Below are positions 17,532 through 28,900 of a DNA stretch of 51,351 bases, piece after piece. Positions within the stretch are counted from its first letter, which is position 1. The number at the start of each line of letters is the position of its first letter. Source of the stretch: an uncultured Prevotella sp. (GTDB taxonomy: Bacteria > Bacteroidota > Bacteroidia > Bacteroidales > Bacteroidaceae); the NCBI GenBank assembly GCA_934229335.1, contig CAKQDQ010000007.1, positions 1-51,351 of the forward strand, given 5' to 3'. The position numbers were made by a program, and so were the translations under genes. Under the pieces are notes generated by a model that saw only the letters and a program-made list of their open reading frames with translations, was not told the DNA's origin and ran no database searches.

Positions 17532-17564
17532 CAGCATAACAAAAAACGACCTAAACAAGTATTT

Positions 17565-19601
17565 ATGAAAAGAAATCTACTCAACAAAAACAGAACACTC
17601 GCAGTATTGCTGGCGTTACTTCTTAATCTTTTTTCTTGCAGTTGCGTAATGGCGGCAAGGCAGTTAAACAATGCGCCAACAGACCGTTCGTGGACAACAA
17701 GCTCTGGGTTAGGAACGGTAAGCAGTGGTGACTACGTGCAATTAGATGGCGTTAAGGTAACGCTTGGCAACGCTAAAGACAGTCAGACACAGTGGACGTG
17801 GAATTCAGGCAATAAAGGTTACATACCGAGTCAGATGCCTTCCGTCGACGGTACGGCAGCAACCCTCGTAACAACATTCTCAGAAACGACTCCCTTCGGA
17901 ACATTACCAGAAAAGGGATGCTACTTGAAGATAGAGGCACAGAAAGCAGGAACGGTGACAATAAGTTGTAAACCGTCTACGGACGCATCTCAAAAGTTGG
18001 TTATTGCCACCGCCGACAGTAACAATCCTGATGTTATCGCTGAGGCAAAGATAGAAAATGGGATATGGAACGCTTCTTATGATGTAGAGGTAGAGGCAGG
18101 AAAGACATATTATTTCTTTCAGTTGGCTTATCCAGGCAAACTGACATCCTATCGTTTCACACTCAGAGGACTCGCCTTTAGCAAGGAGGGCGAAAAGCCA
18201 ATAAAGGTATTCACTATTGGCGATTCAACTATGGCGAATAAGACAAGTGCCACAGAGCGAGGCTGGGGAATGTTGTTCCCACAGTTTGTTGACGCATCAT
18301 TAGTGACAGTTGTCAATAAAGCGATGGACGGACGCAGCACACTTAGTTTCATAAACGAGGGACGTTGGCAGGAAGTAGTAAACCAACTGGCGAAAGGCGA
18401 CTATGTCCTGATACAGTTCGGACATAACGATGAGAAAACAGACGCATCGTTGCACACCGAGCCACAGAGCACATACAAGGCAAATCTGCGTAAGTTTATT
18501 AGCGAAACAAGAGCGAAAGGTGCCAATCCTGTATTGTTAACACCTATAGTACGCCGTATGTTCGGAGCGGATGGCAATATAAACGATGAGCATACGGAGT
18601 ACGCTGAAGCAATGAGAGAGTTGGCAACAGAATGTGATGTGCCACTGATTGATATGAATAATTATAGCCGTTGCTATGAGAACATAGCGGGAATAGTAGG
18701 CAGTCGCGCACTGCATGAGTACTTCCCAGGCAAGGAAATAGACAATACACACATGTGTCAGTTCGGAGCATACATCACAGCACGATGCGTGGCAGAACAG
18801 ATAGCAGCCAATGACGATATACATATCGCCATCAACCCATCGCCAACGGCAATGACAGGAGCCTATGCTTCTACCTTAGAATATGCGCTGAAGACGTTTA
18901 ATGCAGCATATCCTGACAATGAAGCACCAGCAACACTGGAGGAGATAGACGCACTTGTACGGAGTCTTAGGGCTAATGTACGCAAGGCGTTGACGAGCGG
19001 AACGTTGCCAGCAGATGCTACATTCGCTATTGTTAACCCCGATTTTGCAGAGGGATTCTGTTGGTATAATGCCGTTCAAGGCACAAGACCAATGGGGTGG
19101 ACTGTAGAAAAGAACACCAGCGGACAGGAAAATATTAGCGTAAAGACAGAGGACGGCATGAACTATTTTACCGTTTGGGCTTCTACTATAAACTATATCG
19201 ACGTCTCACAGACCATAACAGGATTGGCAGATGGAGTGTATGAACTCACGGCACAGGTAAAGGCAAGTAGAGGAAACAGCGATGGAGGTGCGTTTATCTA
19301 TGCCTCTTCAGGTGGAAAAACAGTGTCACAAAAGGCGCAGGAGCCAGAGACTTGGGAAGAACTGAAGGTGGTATGTCAGGTAAAGAGAGGCAGAATAAAT
19401 ATAGGTCTACATTCAGACAATGGCTGGTATGGACGACTGGCAAACGTAAAACTGACCTGTCTCTCAGCTTCTGGCACAGGCATCAGTGAGGTAATGGCGG
19501 AGAGTGAGACTGGCAGAGAGATGTATGACCTGTGTGGACGACGTGTAAAGAAACCTGCAAAGGGAGTGTATGTCGTTGGTGGTAGGAAGAGGGTGTTTTG
19601 A
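17565..19601 (+). CDS. SGNH/GDSL acetylesterase, rhamnogalacturonan-acetylesterase-like
   Basis: A secreted enzyme of 678 residues from the ATG at 17565. It has a signal peptide (TLAVLLALLLNLFSCSCVMAA), then an N-terminal beta domain (about 32-205), possibly carbohydrate-binding. The SGNH hydrolase domain (about 212-420) shows block I TIGDSTMANK with Ser 221, block III FGHNDEK (about 285) and the catalytic DNTH (Asp 393, His 396). This block pattern is that of rhamnogalacturonan acetylesterase relatives, which remove O-acetyl groups from pectic or other plant polysaccharides. A helical spacer and a CBM-like beta domain (about 490-635; NPDFAEGFCWYNA) follow, then a type-IX-like tail (MYDLCGRRVKKPAKGVYVVGG). 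It is the first gene of a unit with GH127. The exact acetylated substrate is not known. Confidence 0.88.
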   Translation: MKRNLLNKNRTLAVLLALLLNLFSCSCVMAARQLNNAPTDRSWTTSSGLGTVSSGDYVQLDGVKVTLGNAKDSQTQWTWNSGNKGYIPSQMPSVDGTAATLVTTFSETTPFGTLPEKGCYLKIEAQKAGTVTISCKPSTDASQKLVIATADSNNPDVIAEAKIENGIWNASYDVEVEAGKTYYFFQLAYPGKLTSYRFTLRGLAFSKEGEKPIKVFTIGDSTMANKTSATERGWGMLFPQFVDASLVTVVNKAMDGRSTLSFINEGRWQEVVNQLAKGDYVLIQFGHNDEKTDASLHTEPQSTYKANLRKFISETRAKGANPVLLTPIVRRMFGADGNINDEHTEYAEAMRELATECDVPLIDMNNYSRCYENIAGIVGSRALHEYFPGKEIDNTHMCQFGAYITARCVAEQIAANDDIHIAINPSPTAMTGAYASTLEYALKTFNAAYPDNEAPATLEEIDALVRSLRANVRKALTSGTLPADATFAIVNPDFAEGFCWYNAVQGTRPMGWTVEKNTSGQENISVKTEDGMNYFTVWASTINYIDVSQTITGLADGVYELTAQVKASRGNSDGGAFIYASSGGKTVSQKAQEPETWEELKVVCQVKRGRINIGLHSDNGWYGRLANVKLTCLSASGTGISEVMAESETGREMYDLCGRRVKKPAKGVYVVGGRKRVF

Positions 19602-19646
19602 GATGAAGAGAGTAATGTAACAAAACCATAACCTAAACGTACAATT

Positions 19647-22600
19647 ATGAGAAAGAAATACGTATCTGCACTTGCGTTGTTATTTGCGGTAACTCTGTGT
19701 ACTAATGCACAGAACTATGGCGATTACCCCATACAGGGCGTACCTTTCAGCGATGTAACACTGACGGATAACTTCTGGTTGCCGCGTCTTGAGCAGAACC
19801 AGAAGACAACAATACCTATTGCCCTTGACCAATGTTGGAACACGGGCAGAGTGGACAACTTCCTTAAGGCAGCAGCGATAATGAAAGGAGACTATAGTCT
19901 TGGCTGGTTTGCAACGGACTATACCTTCGATGATACCGATATATACAAGATATTAGAAGGTATGTCTTACTCGTATAAGATGATGCCTTCAGAGAATATA
20001 AAGGAAAAGATGGACCAGCTGGTGAAGATTGTTGCTGATGCACAAGAGCCAGATGGTTACCTAACTACAGCGAGAACAGCAGGCAAGCCAGGCAGTCTGC
20101 ATAGTTGGCTGGGGACAGAGAGGTGGGAGAAAGACCCAGACCTGAGCCACGAACTGTATAATTCAGGACACCTTTTTGAGGCTGCTGCGGCACATTATCA
20201 AGCTACAGGCGAGAGAGGGTTGCTTGATGTGGCGTGTAAAAACGCAGACCTTCTTGTGCAACGCTTCCTTAAAGACGGGTTAGCGTATGAGCCAGGACAC
20301 CAGATTGTGGAGATGGGACTTGTAAAGATGTATCGTATTACGGGCAAGGAGGACTATCTGAAACTCGCAAAGTACTTCCTTGACATCAGAGGAGTGAACG
20401 GACCTAACAGTAAACATTATGAGTATGACCAAAGCCATATGCCACCGGCTGACCAAAGAGAGGCGGTGGGACATGCAGTGAGAGCCACATATATGTACTC
20501 TGGAATGGCAGACGTGGCGGCAATAATGCATGCTAAGGAATACCAAACCGCTATAGATGAGATATGGAATAACGTGGTAGAGAAGAAGTATTACATCACT
20601 GGAGGAATAGGAGCAATACACGATGGCGAGAAGTTTGGTGCGAATTATGACCTGCCGAACCTCACAGCGTACAACGAAACGTGTGCTGCCATAGCCAATG
20701 TGTATTGGAACTGGCGTATGTTCCTTACGTATGGTGACTCTAAATACTATGATGTTATAGAGCGTACATTATATAATGGTGTACTGTCAGGCATCAGTTT
20801 GTCAGGCGATCACTTCTTTTATCCTAATCCCTTGGAGTCAACAGGCGGTTACAGTCGTTCGGCATGGTTCGGTTGTGCATGTTGTCCGAGCAACCTATGT
20901 CGTTTCATTCCGTCCGTACCAGGGTATATCTATGCCCATAATGGCGACACGGTGTATGTGAATCTCTATGTACAAGGTAGCACGACTGTTGACCTTGGGG
21001 AGGGGAACAAAATAACGTTGACGCAGAAGACAGATTATCCTTGGGATGGAGCAGTAAGACTTTCCGTTGACAATGCACCGCAGAGCGAGGCAACATTAAA
21101 GGTACGTATACCTGCATGGGCAAAGGGAAAGCCGTGCCCAGGAGAACTATACTCTTATATTAACGATGATAGCACACCGATAGAACTGCTACTTAACGGT
21201 AAGAAGGTAGAATATAAAGAAGAGAAAGGCTACATGACCGTAAGCAGAGTGTGGCGGAAAGGTGATGAACTATCATTCAACTTCCCCATGAACGTAAGGC
21301 GAGTCGTTGCCGATGACAAGGTGGTAGCAGACAGAGGCAAGGTATCGCTGGAGCGAGGACCGATAGTTTACTGTCTGGAATGGAAAGACAACGATGGAGA
21401 AGTGCTTACAAGTGTGGTGCCTGATGATGCTACTATAACGGTGCGTGACGATAATACGCTGTTAGGAGAATTGCCTAACAATAACGTGAAGGTGCTTGAA
21501 ATAAACGGTGCGGAGAGTGAGTATGATGACAAAGGCGATATAAGTGCAACGTCAAAGAAACTCACTGCCATTCCTTATTATGCCTGGGCAAACCGCGGAG
21601 CGGGGCAGATGGAGGTATGGATGGCACGTACTCCAGCTAAGGCAGAGGTGTCAACGAAGAATGTATCGTTTACAGATACTCTGAAAATAAATGTGGGTGA
21701 GACACCGTCTGCGACGTTTGGCAGTACGGGTTACCCCTCAGTGCCAGTGAAAGTGGATATTGCTGCGGTAGCAAAGGCATTCGGTATCAGCGTAAGCGAA
21801 GTGAAATCGCTCTTCGGAACCCAAATAACATACGCCGCGATAGAACCCGATGGCACGGTAAACACGACATCTACGGCTGGTGCCCCAGGGCATTGGTTCA
21901 CTGAAGAGGGCAAAGTGACGAATTGGGAGAGTACAGGTAAGGTATCCGTCATATTCTCAGAGTTTGATAAAAACAATTTTGTGTTTAACATAGGTCAGTA
22001 TCCCGCTTCTTGGAAGCATGGCGATGTCTATACAATACGGCAGGCATTGACATACCTTCCAACAGGAGCGGCACCAAGAAGAGTAGTGTTTGAGTTTAAG
22101 GTAGAGGCGACAAATGCACAAGGAGTGTATGAAAATGAATTGCGAACAGCCAAGAAGCTGCTCGAAAGTGACAGCTATGAGAACGTAAATGGAACTGTAC
22201 GCACAGACCTACAGAGTGCAGTTGACAACCCAGTAACAACAGATTACGCCAGAGCAACGCAGCAGTTGTATCGTAAAGTAGCGTCATTCGTTGATGCGAA
22301 GGTTAGTTTTGATGAGTATTCTGCTGCTGTTTCTGCTGCAATGACAGCGTGTCAGGATTATCCGTACGCTGCAAAAAGTAAACAATCTGCCCTGCTTGCT
22401 GTGTGTAAGAATGAACCTTCCTCTGCAATTCAGGCTGAACAGTATGCTGAGGAAGTTAACAAAGCGTTGCGTGCAGTTATTCTCTCCAACGCAGATGCTG
22501 AGGCTATTGGGACTGAGGAAAACCTTATCGCTAACCCAGAGTTCGCATATAACAATGGTTCTACGGCAGATGGGTGGGAGATAACCACCTTCATTGCAGG

Positions 22601-23135
22601 CTTTAAGAATATAGTCAACGAAGCAAGTTACGACACATCTGCCAACCCTTACTTTGTAAACTACGGCAGTTGGGGGCAGGGAAACTCCTCCTTTGACTTC
22701 AAAATGGAGCAGACTGTCAGTGGAGTAGGAGAGGGAACGTATCTCATTTCGCTGATGAGTCGTGGCAAAGACCTTGACGTTTCAACGCTTACCGTCACTA
22801 CATCTGATGGCGAAACAGTAGAGCCTTTGACTGTAAAGGGAAACAGTGGGCAGATGTTCGGCTATGGATGGGACAACACATGGTTTCTGTTACCAGTAAA
22901 GACGGTGGGCAATGTTACGTTAACCATCAATGCAAGTGCTGGTAAAGACCAAACGTTTATATCGCTTGGACGCTTCAGAATGATACGCATTAGCGATGAA
23001 ACCGCGATAAATGGTGTCGCTAATGGTAATAAAGAGGCAACAAATGAAGCAATTTATAACGTAGCAGGACAGTCAGTGGACAGTAGAGAAAAAGGCATAT
23101 TGATAAAGAAAGGAAAGAAATTTTTCATAAGGTAG
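19647..23135 (+). CDS. GH127 beta-L-arabinofuranosidase with DUF4859-like module
   Basis: A secreted 1162-residue enzyme. The catalytic region (about 28-660) is GH127/DUF1680. Relative to the characterised HypBA1 enzyme the spacing is conserved: acid/base Glu 328, the Zn-ligand motif ETC (Glu 344, Cys 346) and CCPSN (Cys 412 as expected nucleophile, Cys 413). It should release beta-L-arabinofuranose from plant glycans. Downstream come a diverged copy of the locus-wide module (about 675-822; VAKAFGISVSEVKSLFG, GHWFTEEG, FNIGQYP), a helical spacer (about 826-960) alike to those in the neighbouring proteins, a CBM-like beta domain (about 970-1115; NLIANPEFAYNNGSTADGW) and a sorting tail (IYNVAGQSVDSREKGILIKKG). 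It starts 45 nt after the esterase and ends at the terminator at 23152. Confidence 0.92.
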   Translation: MRKKYVSALALLFAVTLCTNAQNYGDYPIQGVPFSDVTLTDNFWLPRLEQNQKTTIPIALDQCWNTGRVDNFLKAAAIMKGDYSLGWFATDYTFDDTDIYKILEGMSYSYKMMPSENIKEKMDQLVKIVADAQEPDGYLTTARTAGKPGSLHSWLGTERWEKDPDLSHELYNSGHLFEAAAAHYQATGERGLLDVACKNADLLVQRFLKDGLAYEPGHQIVEMGLVKMYRITGKEDYLKLAKYFLDIRGVNGPNSKHYEYDQSHMPPADQREAVGHAVRATYMYSGMADVAAIMHAKEYQTAIDEIWNNVVEKKYYITGGIGAIHDGEKFGANYDLPNLTAYNETCAAIANVYWNWRMFLTYGDSKYYDVIERTLYNGVLSGISLSGDHFFYPNPLESTGGYSRSAWFGCACCPSNLCRFIPSVPGYIYAHNGDTVYVNLYVQGSTTVDLGEGNKITLTQKTDYPWDGAVRLSVDNAPQSEATLKVRIPAWAKGKPCPGELYSYINDDSTPIELLLNGKKVEYKEEKGYMTVSRVWRKGDELSFNFPMNVRRVVADDKVVADRGKVSLERGPIVYCLEWKDNDGEVLTSVVPDDATITVRDDNTLLGELPNNNVKVLEINGAESEYDDKGDISATSKKLTAIPYYAWANRGAGQMEVWMARTPAKAEVSTKNVSFTDTLKINVGETPSATFGSTGYPSVPVKVDIAAVAKAFGISVSEVKSLFGTQITYAAIEPDGTVNTTSTAGAPGHWFTEEGKVTNWESTGKVSVIFSEFDKNNFVFNIGQYPASWKHGDVYTIRQALTYLPTGAAPRRVVFEFKVEATNAQGVYENELRTAKKLLESDSYENVNGTVRTDLQSAVDNPVTTDYARATQQLYRKVASFVDAKVSFDEYSAAVSAAMTACQDYPYAAKSKQSALLAVCKNEPSSAIQAEQYAEEVNKALRAVILSNADAEAIGTEENLIANPEFAYNNGSTADGWEITTFIAGFKNIVNEASYDTSANPYFVNYGSWGQGNSSFDFKMEQTVSGVGEGTYLISLMSRGKDLDVSTLTVTTSDGETVEPLTVKGNSGQMFGYGWDNTWFLLPVKTVGNVTLTINASAGKDQTFISLGRFRMIRISDETAINGVANGNKEATNEAIYNVAGQSVDSREKGILIKKGKKFFIR

Positions 23136-23151
23136 GTTTTGAGTTTGTAGT

Positions 23152-23215
23152 GGGATTATTCATTCAAAGGTGGTGAAATGTTCAGAAACACTGTTGGTGA
23201 ATAATCCCCTTTCTT
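23152..23215 (+). terminator. Terminator-like hairpin after GH127
   Basis: 11-bp perfect arms GGGATTATTCA (23152-23162) and its complement (23198-23208), 35-nt loop, followed by CTTTCTTTT. It is weaker than its relatives because of the long loop. Confidence 0.65.
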
Positions 23216-23253
23216 TTGAAACACATTAATTATGTCTTTAAAAAGTTACTGAT

Positions 23254-23261
23254 TACCTTTG
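23254..23261 (+). promoter_or_regulatory. -7 element upstream of the GH43 gene
   Basis: TACCTTTG fits TAnnTTTG, 50 nt before the ATG at 23312. No clear -33 TTG at 19-20 nt, as for the esterase unit. Confidence 0.45.
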
Positions 23262-23311
23262 CATCAGAACTAAAACGAAGAAACAATATCGACTAAACAA
23301 TAGAGAATAAT

Positions 23312-25939
23312 ATGGAACTTAAACATCTTATCTTATCATCAATCTTTGTTGCAGGCAGCGTACAAACGTGGGCAGTCAGTCTGCAGACTGCGACATTCTA
23401 TGACGATCTCAGTGCCAATGAGGACTGGACTGCAAAGTATTTTGCTTTAGACAAGGCTGCAATAGCTAAGCAACTCGGCATTACAGAGGACGAGTTAGTA
23501 TCGCTTGGCGGTAGTTCTGTCGTAGTTTATTCCGTCAAATCAGACGGCACATACGTTGCTCCTAATGGCTCTTACGCCAGTGCTAACGGCAATAATGGTG
23601 ACTGGCATGATGCCAACGGTTATTCATGTGGCGGCTGGAGCGGTACGCCTTCCTTCTATCATGTGGTGAACTATAAGGACTTTACCATCGGAATAGGTCA
23701 GAATCCTAAGGCGGGACTGGCTTACGGCAATACTTTCCGTTTCCGACTTATGGTGAAATACACTCCAGCCAATGGCGAGTCGGTAGTCGTTCCAATTAAT
23801 GTTACATATAAAATATACGAGGAAACGTCAGATAGTGAGGTAGAGTCAGTGCTCAATTCCAATGTGATGATATGCAAAGGCGATATGTCAACGACAGGAC
23901 GTCAGGCTTATTATAACAAAGAAGAGATAGAAACAGCGTTGAATGTGGCAGAGAAAGCGTCGGACATTACCGAAAAACGTGCTGCGATAAAGTTGTTACA
24001 GCAGGCTCATGACAACTTCTGGACTATCACGAATGCCTACGATGACATGAAGAAGGCGGTAACAACGCTTTACAATGACGTTAAATCCACATCCTTTGTG
24101 CAGAAGGATGACATCATCGCCCTGTACAATAAGACCCTTGAATACTATGCACTCGACGAGGATCAGACGGCATGGATGATAGAAAAACTGCTTGAAGTGA
24201 ACGAGCGAAGCACTGCCTTTTCACTTGCTTTCAAGGCAGATGCCGCTATAAGAGTGGCGCGATTACAGATTGCCGAGACTAATTATGATGGCAAAGAAGA
24301 CCTAAAGAATGCCATCGCAGCAGCCGAAGAAGCAAAAGAAAAAGCCAAGGAAATAGCAGATTATCAAGCTATCATAGATGCTGTAAGCAAGGCACAGGCA
24401 ACATATCTCTCCAATCGCCCAGACGAATGGGTTACAATAAAGAACGGCAACGCATGGACAGCGACCAACACTGGGGCCTCAGTGCAGGCTCATGGTCCTG
24501 GCTTTATCCGCGTAGGTGATATCTGGTATATGTGTGGTGAGGACCGTGCAGCAGCGCCATCAGCCCCTTGGACGCCTGATGTAAACCTTTACTCTTCCGT
24601 TGACCTCGTTAACTGGAAGTTCGAAAAGAAGATAATAGAGAATGGTGTTACGGCTTCAGAACTCGGACATGGTCGTTTCATAGAGCGTCCGAAACTGCTT
24701 TATAATCCTAAGACCAGCAAGTATGTGGTGTGGTGTCACTATGAACAAGGCAACTATGGTGCATCAGAAGCTGCGTGCTTCGAGTGTGATTCTGTCAACG
24801 GAGCATACAAAAAGATATGGAGCGGACAGCCCGTCAACACCAAGTCGCGTGACTGTAACGTGTTCCAAGATGAGGATGGCACTGCATACTTTATCTCAAC
24901 GACAGACGAAAACTCCAACCTTGGACTCTTCCGCCTTAGCGATGACTACCACAGTGCAGTGGAAAAGACAGTGTTGTTCCAGGGACAAGGACGCGAGGCA
25001 CCTGCTATTGTACGTGTAGACAATCGTTACTTCATGTTCAACTCTGCATGTTCTGGTTGGGAACCTAACCAGTGTAAGATGTCATACACAACCAATCTCA
25101 AGTCAGGTTGGACAGGACTCACTAATGTAGGCAACTATTACGCTTACGATACACAGGCTGCCGCTATCTTAACGATAAAGGGTACTAAGAAAACTACATA
25201 CCTTTATGTAGGTGACCGTTGGCAAGACCCAGGTCTGGCAGAGACAAAGACTATCATCTTCCCAGTGTCTTTCAATGGTTCAAGTGCCAACCTTGACTGT
25301 CGCGAGCGTTTCGATATCAACTTCGTAACGGGCGAATGGCGCGAGACACCAACCGAGAACGTCTTTGCCGACCGTACAAAGTTTAAGATAAAAGCAAAGA
25401 GTAGCGAGCACTCTTCCTATCCCGCTACGGCAGCAATAGATGGTAATGTAAACACGTTCTGGCGCACTTCCTCCGACGGTGACAGCGACAGCAGTGCCAA
25501 ATATCTGACTATTGACATGGGATCAATGCAGAATATCAAGGGCGTTGTAATCACTCCGCGCATGGATTATAGCGCAGGACTCATCCGTAACTGTATGGTT
25601 CAGACAAGTACCAATGGCATAACGTGGTCTACTGTCTACAAAACTACGTGGCTACCGTATTGGACCGAGGTTACATTCGCAGAAAAGAAGTGCCGTTACA
25701 TCAAGATTACCAAGACAGATGGTGGTGCCGCTTCCATAGCAGAGGTAAACGTAGTGCTTGCCAATAACGCAACAGGCATAGAGGAAACTACCGCTGACAA
25801 AGGTGGAAGCAAAGAGGTAAGCAGCGTGAAATACTATACAGTCAACGGCGTAGAGGTCACAACTCCCAGTAAAGGAATCTACATTGAGAAGGTAATCTAT
25901 ACTGATGGTCGAACAGAGACGAAGACAATGTTATTCTAA
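23312..25939 (+). CDS. GH43-like enzyme with DUF4859-like module and discoidin (F5/8) domain
   Basis: A secreted 875-residue protein. After the signal peptide comes module type A (about 26-168; DWHDANGYSCGGWSGTPSFYHVVN, FTIGIGQNP), then a helical region (about 175-365). A five-bladed propeller of GH43 type follows (about 370-675): VDLVNWKFEKK, SRDCNVFQDEDG (Asp 514 or 517 as pKa-setting acid) and GREAPAIVR (Glu 562 as general acid), with MFNSACSGWEPNQ. The usual N-terminal catalytic Asp is replaced by AHGPGF, as in the subfamilies that include exo-beta-1,3-galactanases. A discoidin/F5-8 type C domain (about 690-815) and a sorting tail (YYTVNGVEVTTPSKGIYIE) complete it. Galactan or arabinogalactan is the likely substrate. 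The next gene begins 24 nt later. Confidence 0.85.
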   Translation: MELKHLILSSIFVAGSVQTWAVSLQTATFYDDLSANEDWTAKYFALDKAAIAKQLGITEDELVSLGGSSVVVYSVKSDGTYVAPNGSYASANGNNGDWHDANGYSCGGWSGTPSFYHVVNYKDFTIGIGQNPKAGLAYGNTFRFRLMVKYTPANGESVVVPINVTYKIYEETSDSEVESVLNSNVMICKGDMSTTGRQAYYNKEEIETALNVAEKASDITEKRAAIKLLQQAHDNFWTITNAYDDMKKAVTTLYNDVKSTSFVQKDDIIALYNKTLEYYALDEDQTAWMIEKLLEVNERSTAFSLAFKADAAIRVARLQIAETNYDGKEDLKNAIAAAEEAKEKAKEIADYQAIIDAVSKAQATYLSNRPDEWVTIKNGNAWTATNTGASVQAHGPGFIRVGDIWYMCGEDRAAAPSAPWTPDVNLYSSVDLVNWKFEKKIIENGVTASELGHGRFIERPKLLYNPKTSKYVVWCHYEQGNYGASEAACFECDSVNGAYKKIWSGQPVNTKSRDCNVFQDEDGTAYFISTTDENSNLGLFRLSDDYHSAVEKTVLFQGQGREAPAIVRVDNRYFMFNSACSGWEPNQCKMSYTTNLKSGWTGLTNVGNYYAYDTQAAAILTIKGTKKTTYLYVGDRWQDPGLAETKTIIFPVSFNGSSANLDCRERFDINFVTGEWRETPTENVFADRTKFKIKAKSSEHSSYPATAAIDGNVNTFWRTSSDGDSDSSAKYLTIDMGSMQNIKGVVITPRMDYSAGLIRNCMVQTSTNGITWSTVYKTTWLPYWTEVTFAEKKCRYIKITKTDGGAASIAEVNVVLANNATGIEETTADKGGSKEVSSVKYYTVNGVEVTTPSKGIYIEKVIYTDGRTETKTMLF

Positions 25940-25963
25940 AGTGTGAATAAAAAACAATAAGAA

Positions 25964-28900
25964 ATGATGAATAAACTAAAACAAATCAGCGTCCTCGGAC
26001 TCGTAATGCTCTTTCTTAGTGCTTGGTCTGTAACCAAGGCAGCGAGTTATACGTTCCTTGACGACCTCAGTGGTACAGAAGACTGGACCGCTACTTATTT
26101 CCCACTTGACAAGAGTCAGATAGCGAAAGACCTCGGACTAACCGAAGAAGCCCTGACTGCAAATGCTGGCAGTAAGGTAACTATACTGTCAGTGAAGAAG
26201 GATGGCACTGCAATCGCTGCAAATAGCAAGTATGCCAGTGCCAATGGTAACGATGGCGACTGGCATGATGCCGATGGACATTCACTCGGAGGATGGTCTG
26301 GCACTCCTTCATTCTATCATGTAGTGAACTACAAAGACTTTACTATCGGCATAGGTCAGAACCCCAAGGCTAACCTGTCTTACGGTAAATCCTTCGCCTT
26401 CAAACTCGTTGCGCAGTATGCGGCAGATGCCAATAACCCCGTAACCGCTACTTATGACGTTACATACACCATATCATACAAAACACTTTACGATAAGGCT
26501 GTAGCGGAGGCAAAGAGCGTTCTTGCTAACAACGACTATGCGGCAGTTAACGGAGTGCTTCGCACCAACCTGCAGAACCTTGTAAATGCTGATGTGGATG
26601 CCAACGAAAGCGCATGGCAGAACGCTGCAAACCAGATAATAGCAGCACAGACTAACTTCATAGCAGCAGCGTCTAACGTTGCCAACTATGCCTTCAGTGA
26701 CTCACCGCTTCATACCAGTTACGCTTGTACCTATTATGACATAGACAATGAAGCCATAGCCAAGGCACTCGGACTAAGTCTTGCAGACTTCACCGCCAAC
26801 TATAAAGCGGACAACTCTGGCAGTGTAACCCTTTGTACATACGATACCACAGGCGCAATCTTCAAAGCGTCAAACGATGCCGGCGACGGTGACTTCCGTG
26901 GTTATTGGCTCAACAGTGACGGTAAACGCGCAGGCTGGGCAGCAGGTACTCTGTACTTCGTCTACGACCCATTAGGTCGTGTTGGCGTAGGTCAGATGCC
27001 TACAAAGGAAGTTGGTAAGACCTTTTGTCAGCCAGGAAACGACTACACTTTCCACATGATATTCCAGTATGGTGACAAGAAAGCGGTGGTAGCCGTAACC
27101 TATACCACTACATATAAGGTGGCGTATGAGTCTGCGCTTGCAGACGCAAAGTCTGCTCTTGCCAATGATGACTATGCTCTTGTTACCGGCACGCCACGCA
27201 CTACCCTTCAGAATCTTGTTGATGCAGCGGTAGATGCCAGCGAAGACGCATGGAAAAAAGCAGCGGAAGACCTAACAGCATCAACCGAAGCGTTTAAGCA
27301 GGGCATTATAGTAGCCAAGGCAGGAACCTACGCCATGAAGGACTCTCCACAGCATACCACCTTCGCTTGTAAGTATATAGACATAGACAACAAACTCATT
27401 GCCACGGCTCTCGGAATAACCGAGGACGAACTCTACGCTAAATACAAGAACGATAACAGCGGTGACGTGGTGATGGGAACATACGATACCGACGGTAAGT
27501 TCTTTACAGCGTCCGATGATGCCGCAGAGGGTGACTCCAGAGGCTATTGGTTGAACAAAGACGGTAAGCGCGCAGGATTCTCTAATGGCTATATCTATTG
27601 CGTTTATGACCCACTCGGTCGTATCGGTGTAGGACAGATGCGTATCTCCGAAAGCGGAAAGAATCATGTAGAGGCAGGTGATGAATGTACCTTTACCCTT
27701 TTGTTTAAGTATAACGAAAAGATAGCGGCAGTGGAGGTAAACTATGCCGCTACCACGTTTCTCTGGCTTCAAGACGTTCTCGAAAACGCCAAGAAGGTAA
27801 GGGCTGAGATAAAGATAAACTATGACACCACGTCTTTTGACGCTACCATTGCCACTGCAGAGGCAAAGAAAGAGGGCGATGCTGACGATGAACTAAAGGC
27901 GTTAATAGACGAACTAAACGCTGCTGTAGCCGACTATCAGAAGGTTCTTGCGAATGTAGATGGCTTCGCAAGCGTTGTCAATGCAGCCAAGACAGAGCGC
28001 ACAGCCAATGAATATCCTGGTACAGCAGCCTTTGACGAGGCACTGAATACAGCCGAGAAGTTTCTCGTAGAACTAAAGAATCACCCTTCACTTGATGCTA
28101 CAGCGCAGACCGACGCACTCAATGCGGCACGTGAGGCGTATTATAACTCACAGTATCCTGTAGCCCCCGTGCAGCAGAATGTGTCAAGCGTAGACCTCTC
28201 TTTGAAAGGTTCAGAGAAGTATGTGCTACGTGTTGACGGTAAGCCTTATTACGGAACCAACATACAGTTGCGTGCCGACAAGATGCGAGGCTATCTTGGT
28301 TGGAGCGACGCAGACATTGAAGTATGGTTCAAACGTGCCGCAGACGATGGCTTTAATACCGTTAGTGTGCCCTTGTTCTGGAGTGAAGTAGAACCAGAGA
28401 AAAACCATTTCGACTGGCGAATCCTTGACCAATACCTCAACTGGTGCCACAAGTACGGCATGCATATGGAGCTTCTCTGGTTCTCATGGAGCAGTGGCGG
28501 ACGCGTGCAATGGCTTTGGAACGGTGCCAACGGTCGCTACCAACTGCGCACCCCAGACTATGTATGCTCTTCAGCCGGTACGTCTGAGTTCAATATGCTT
28601 CGCACCACGTGGGAGTATAGCCTTGACTGGCGCGACACAAACCTACGCAGTCGCGACGCTTATGTACTGTCACGCGTCATGGAACACGTAGCCCTTTGGG
28701 ACGCGAACAATGGCAATCCGCACACTGTAGTAGGCGTGCAGTTGGGCAATGAGGCTCGTGGCCATGGCAATAACGGTGCTACTTCAGCCGAGATAATAGA
28801 CTATTACCACAACGTAGGCGCAGCAGTCAAGAACTCCAAGTACGTTACATGGACACGCCTTAACTGCGTATCATACGAAACCAGCGGTCGCACCTCTGCC

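Noticed and set aside
17529..17564. Upstream TTG start for the esterase
   Set aside because: The codons overlap the -7 promoter box and precede a normal signal peptide beginning at ATG 17565.
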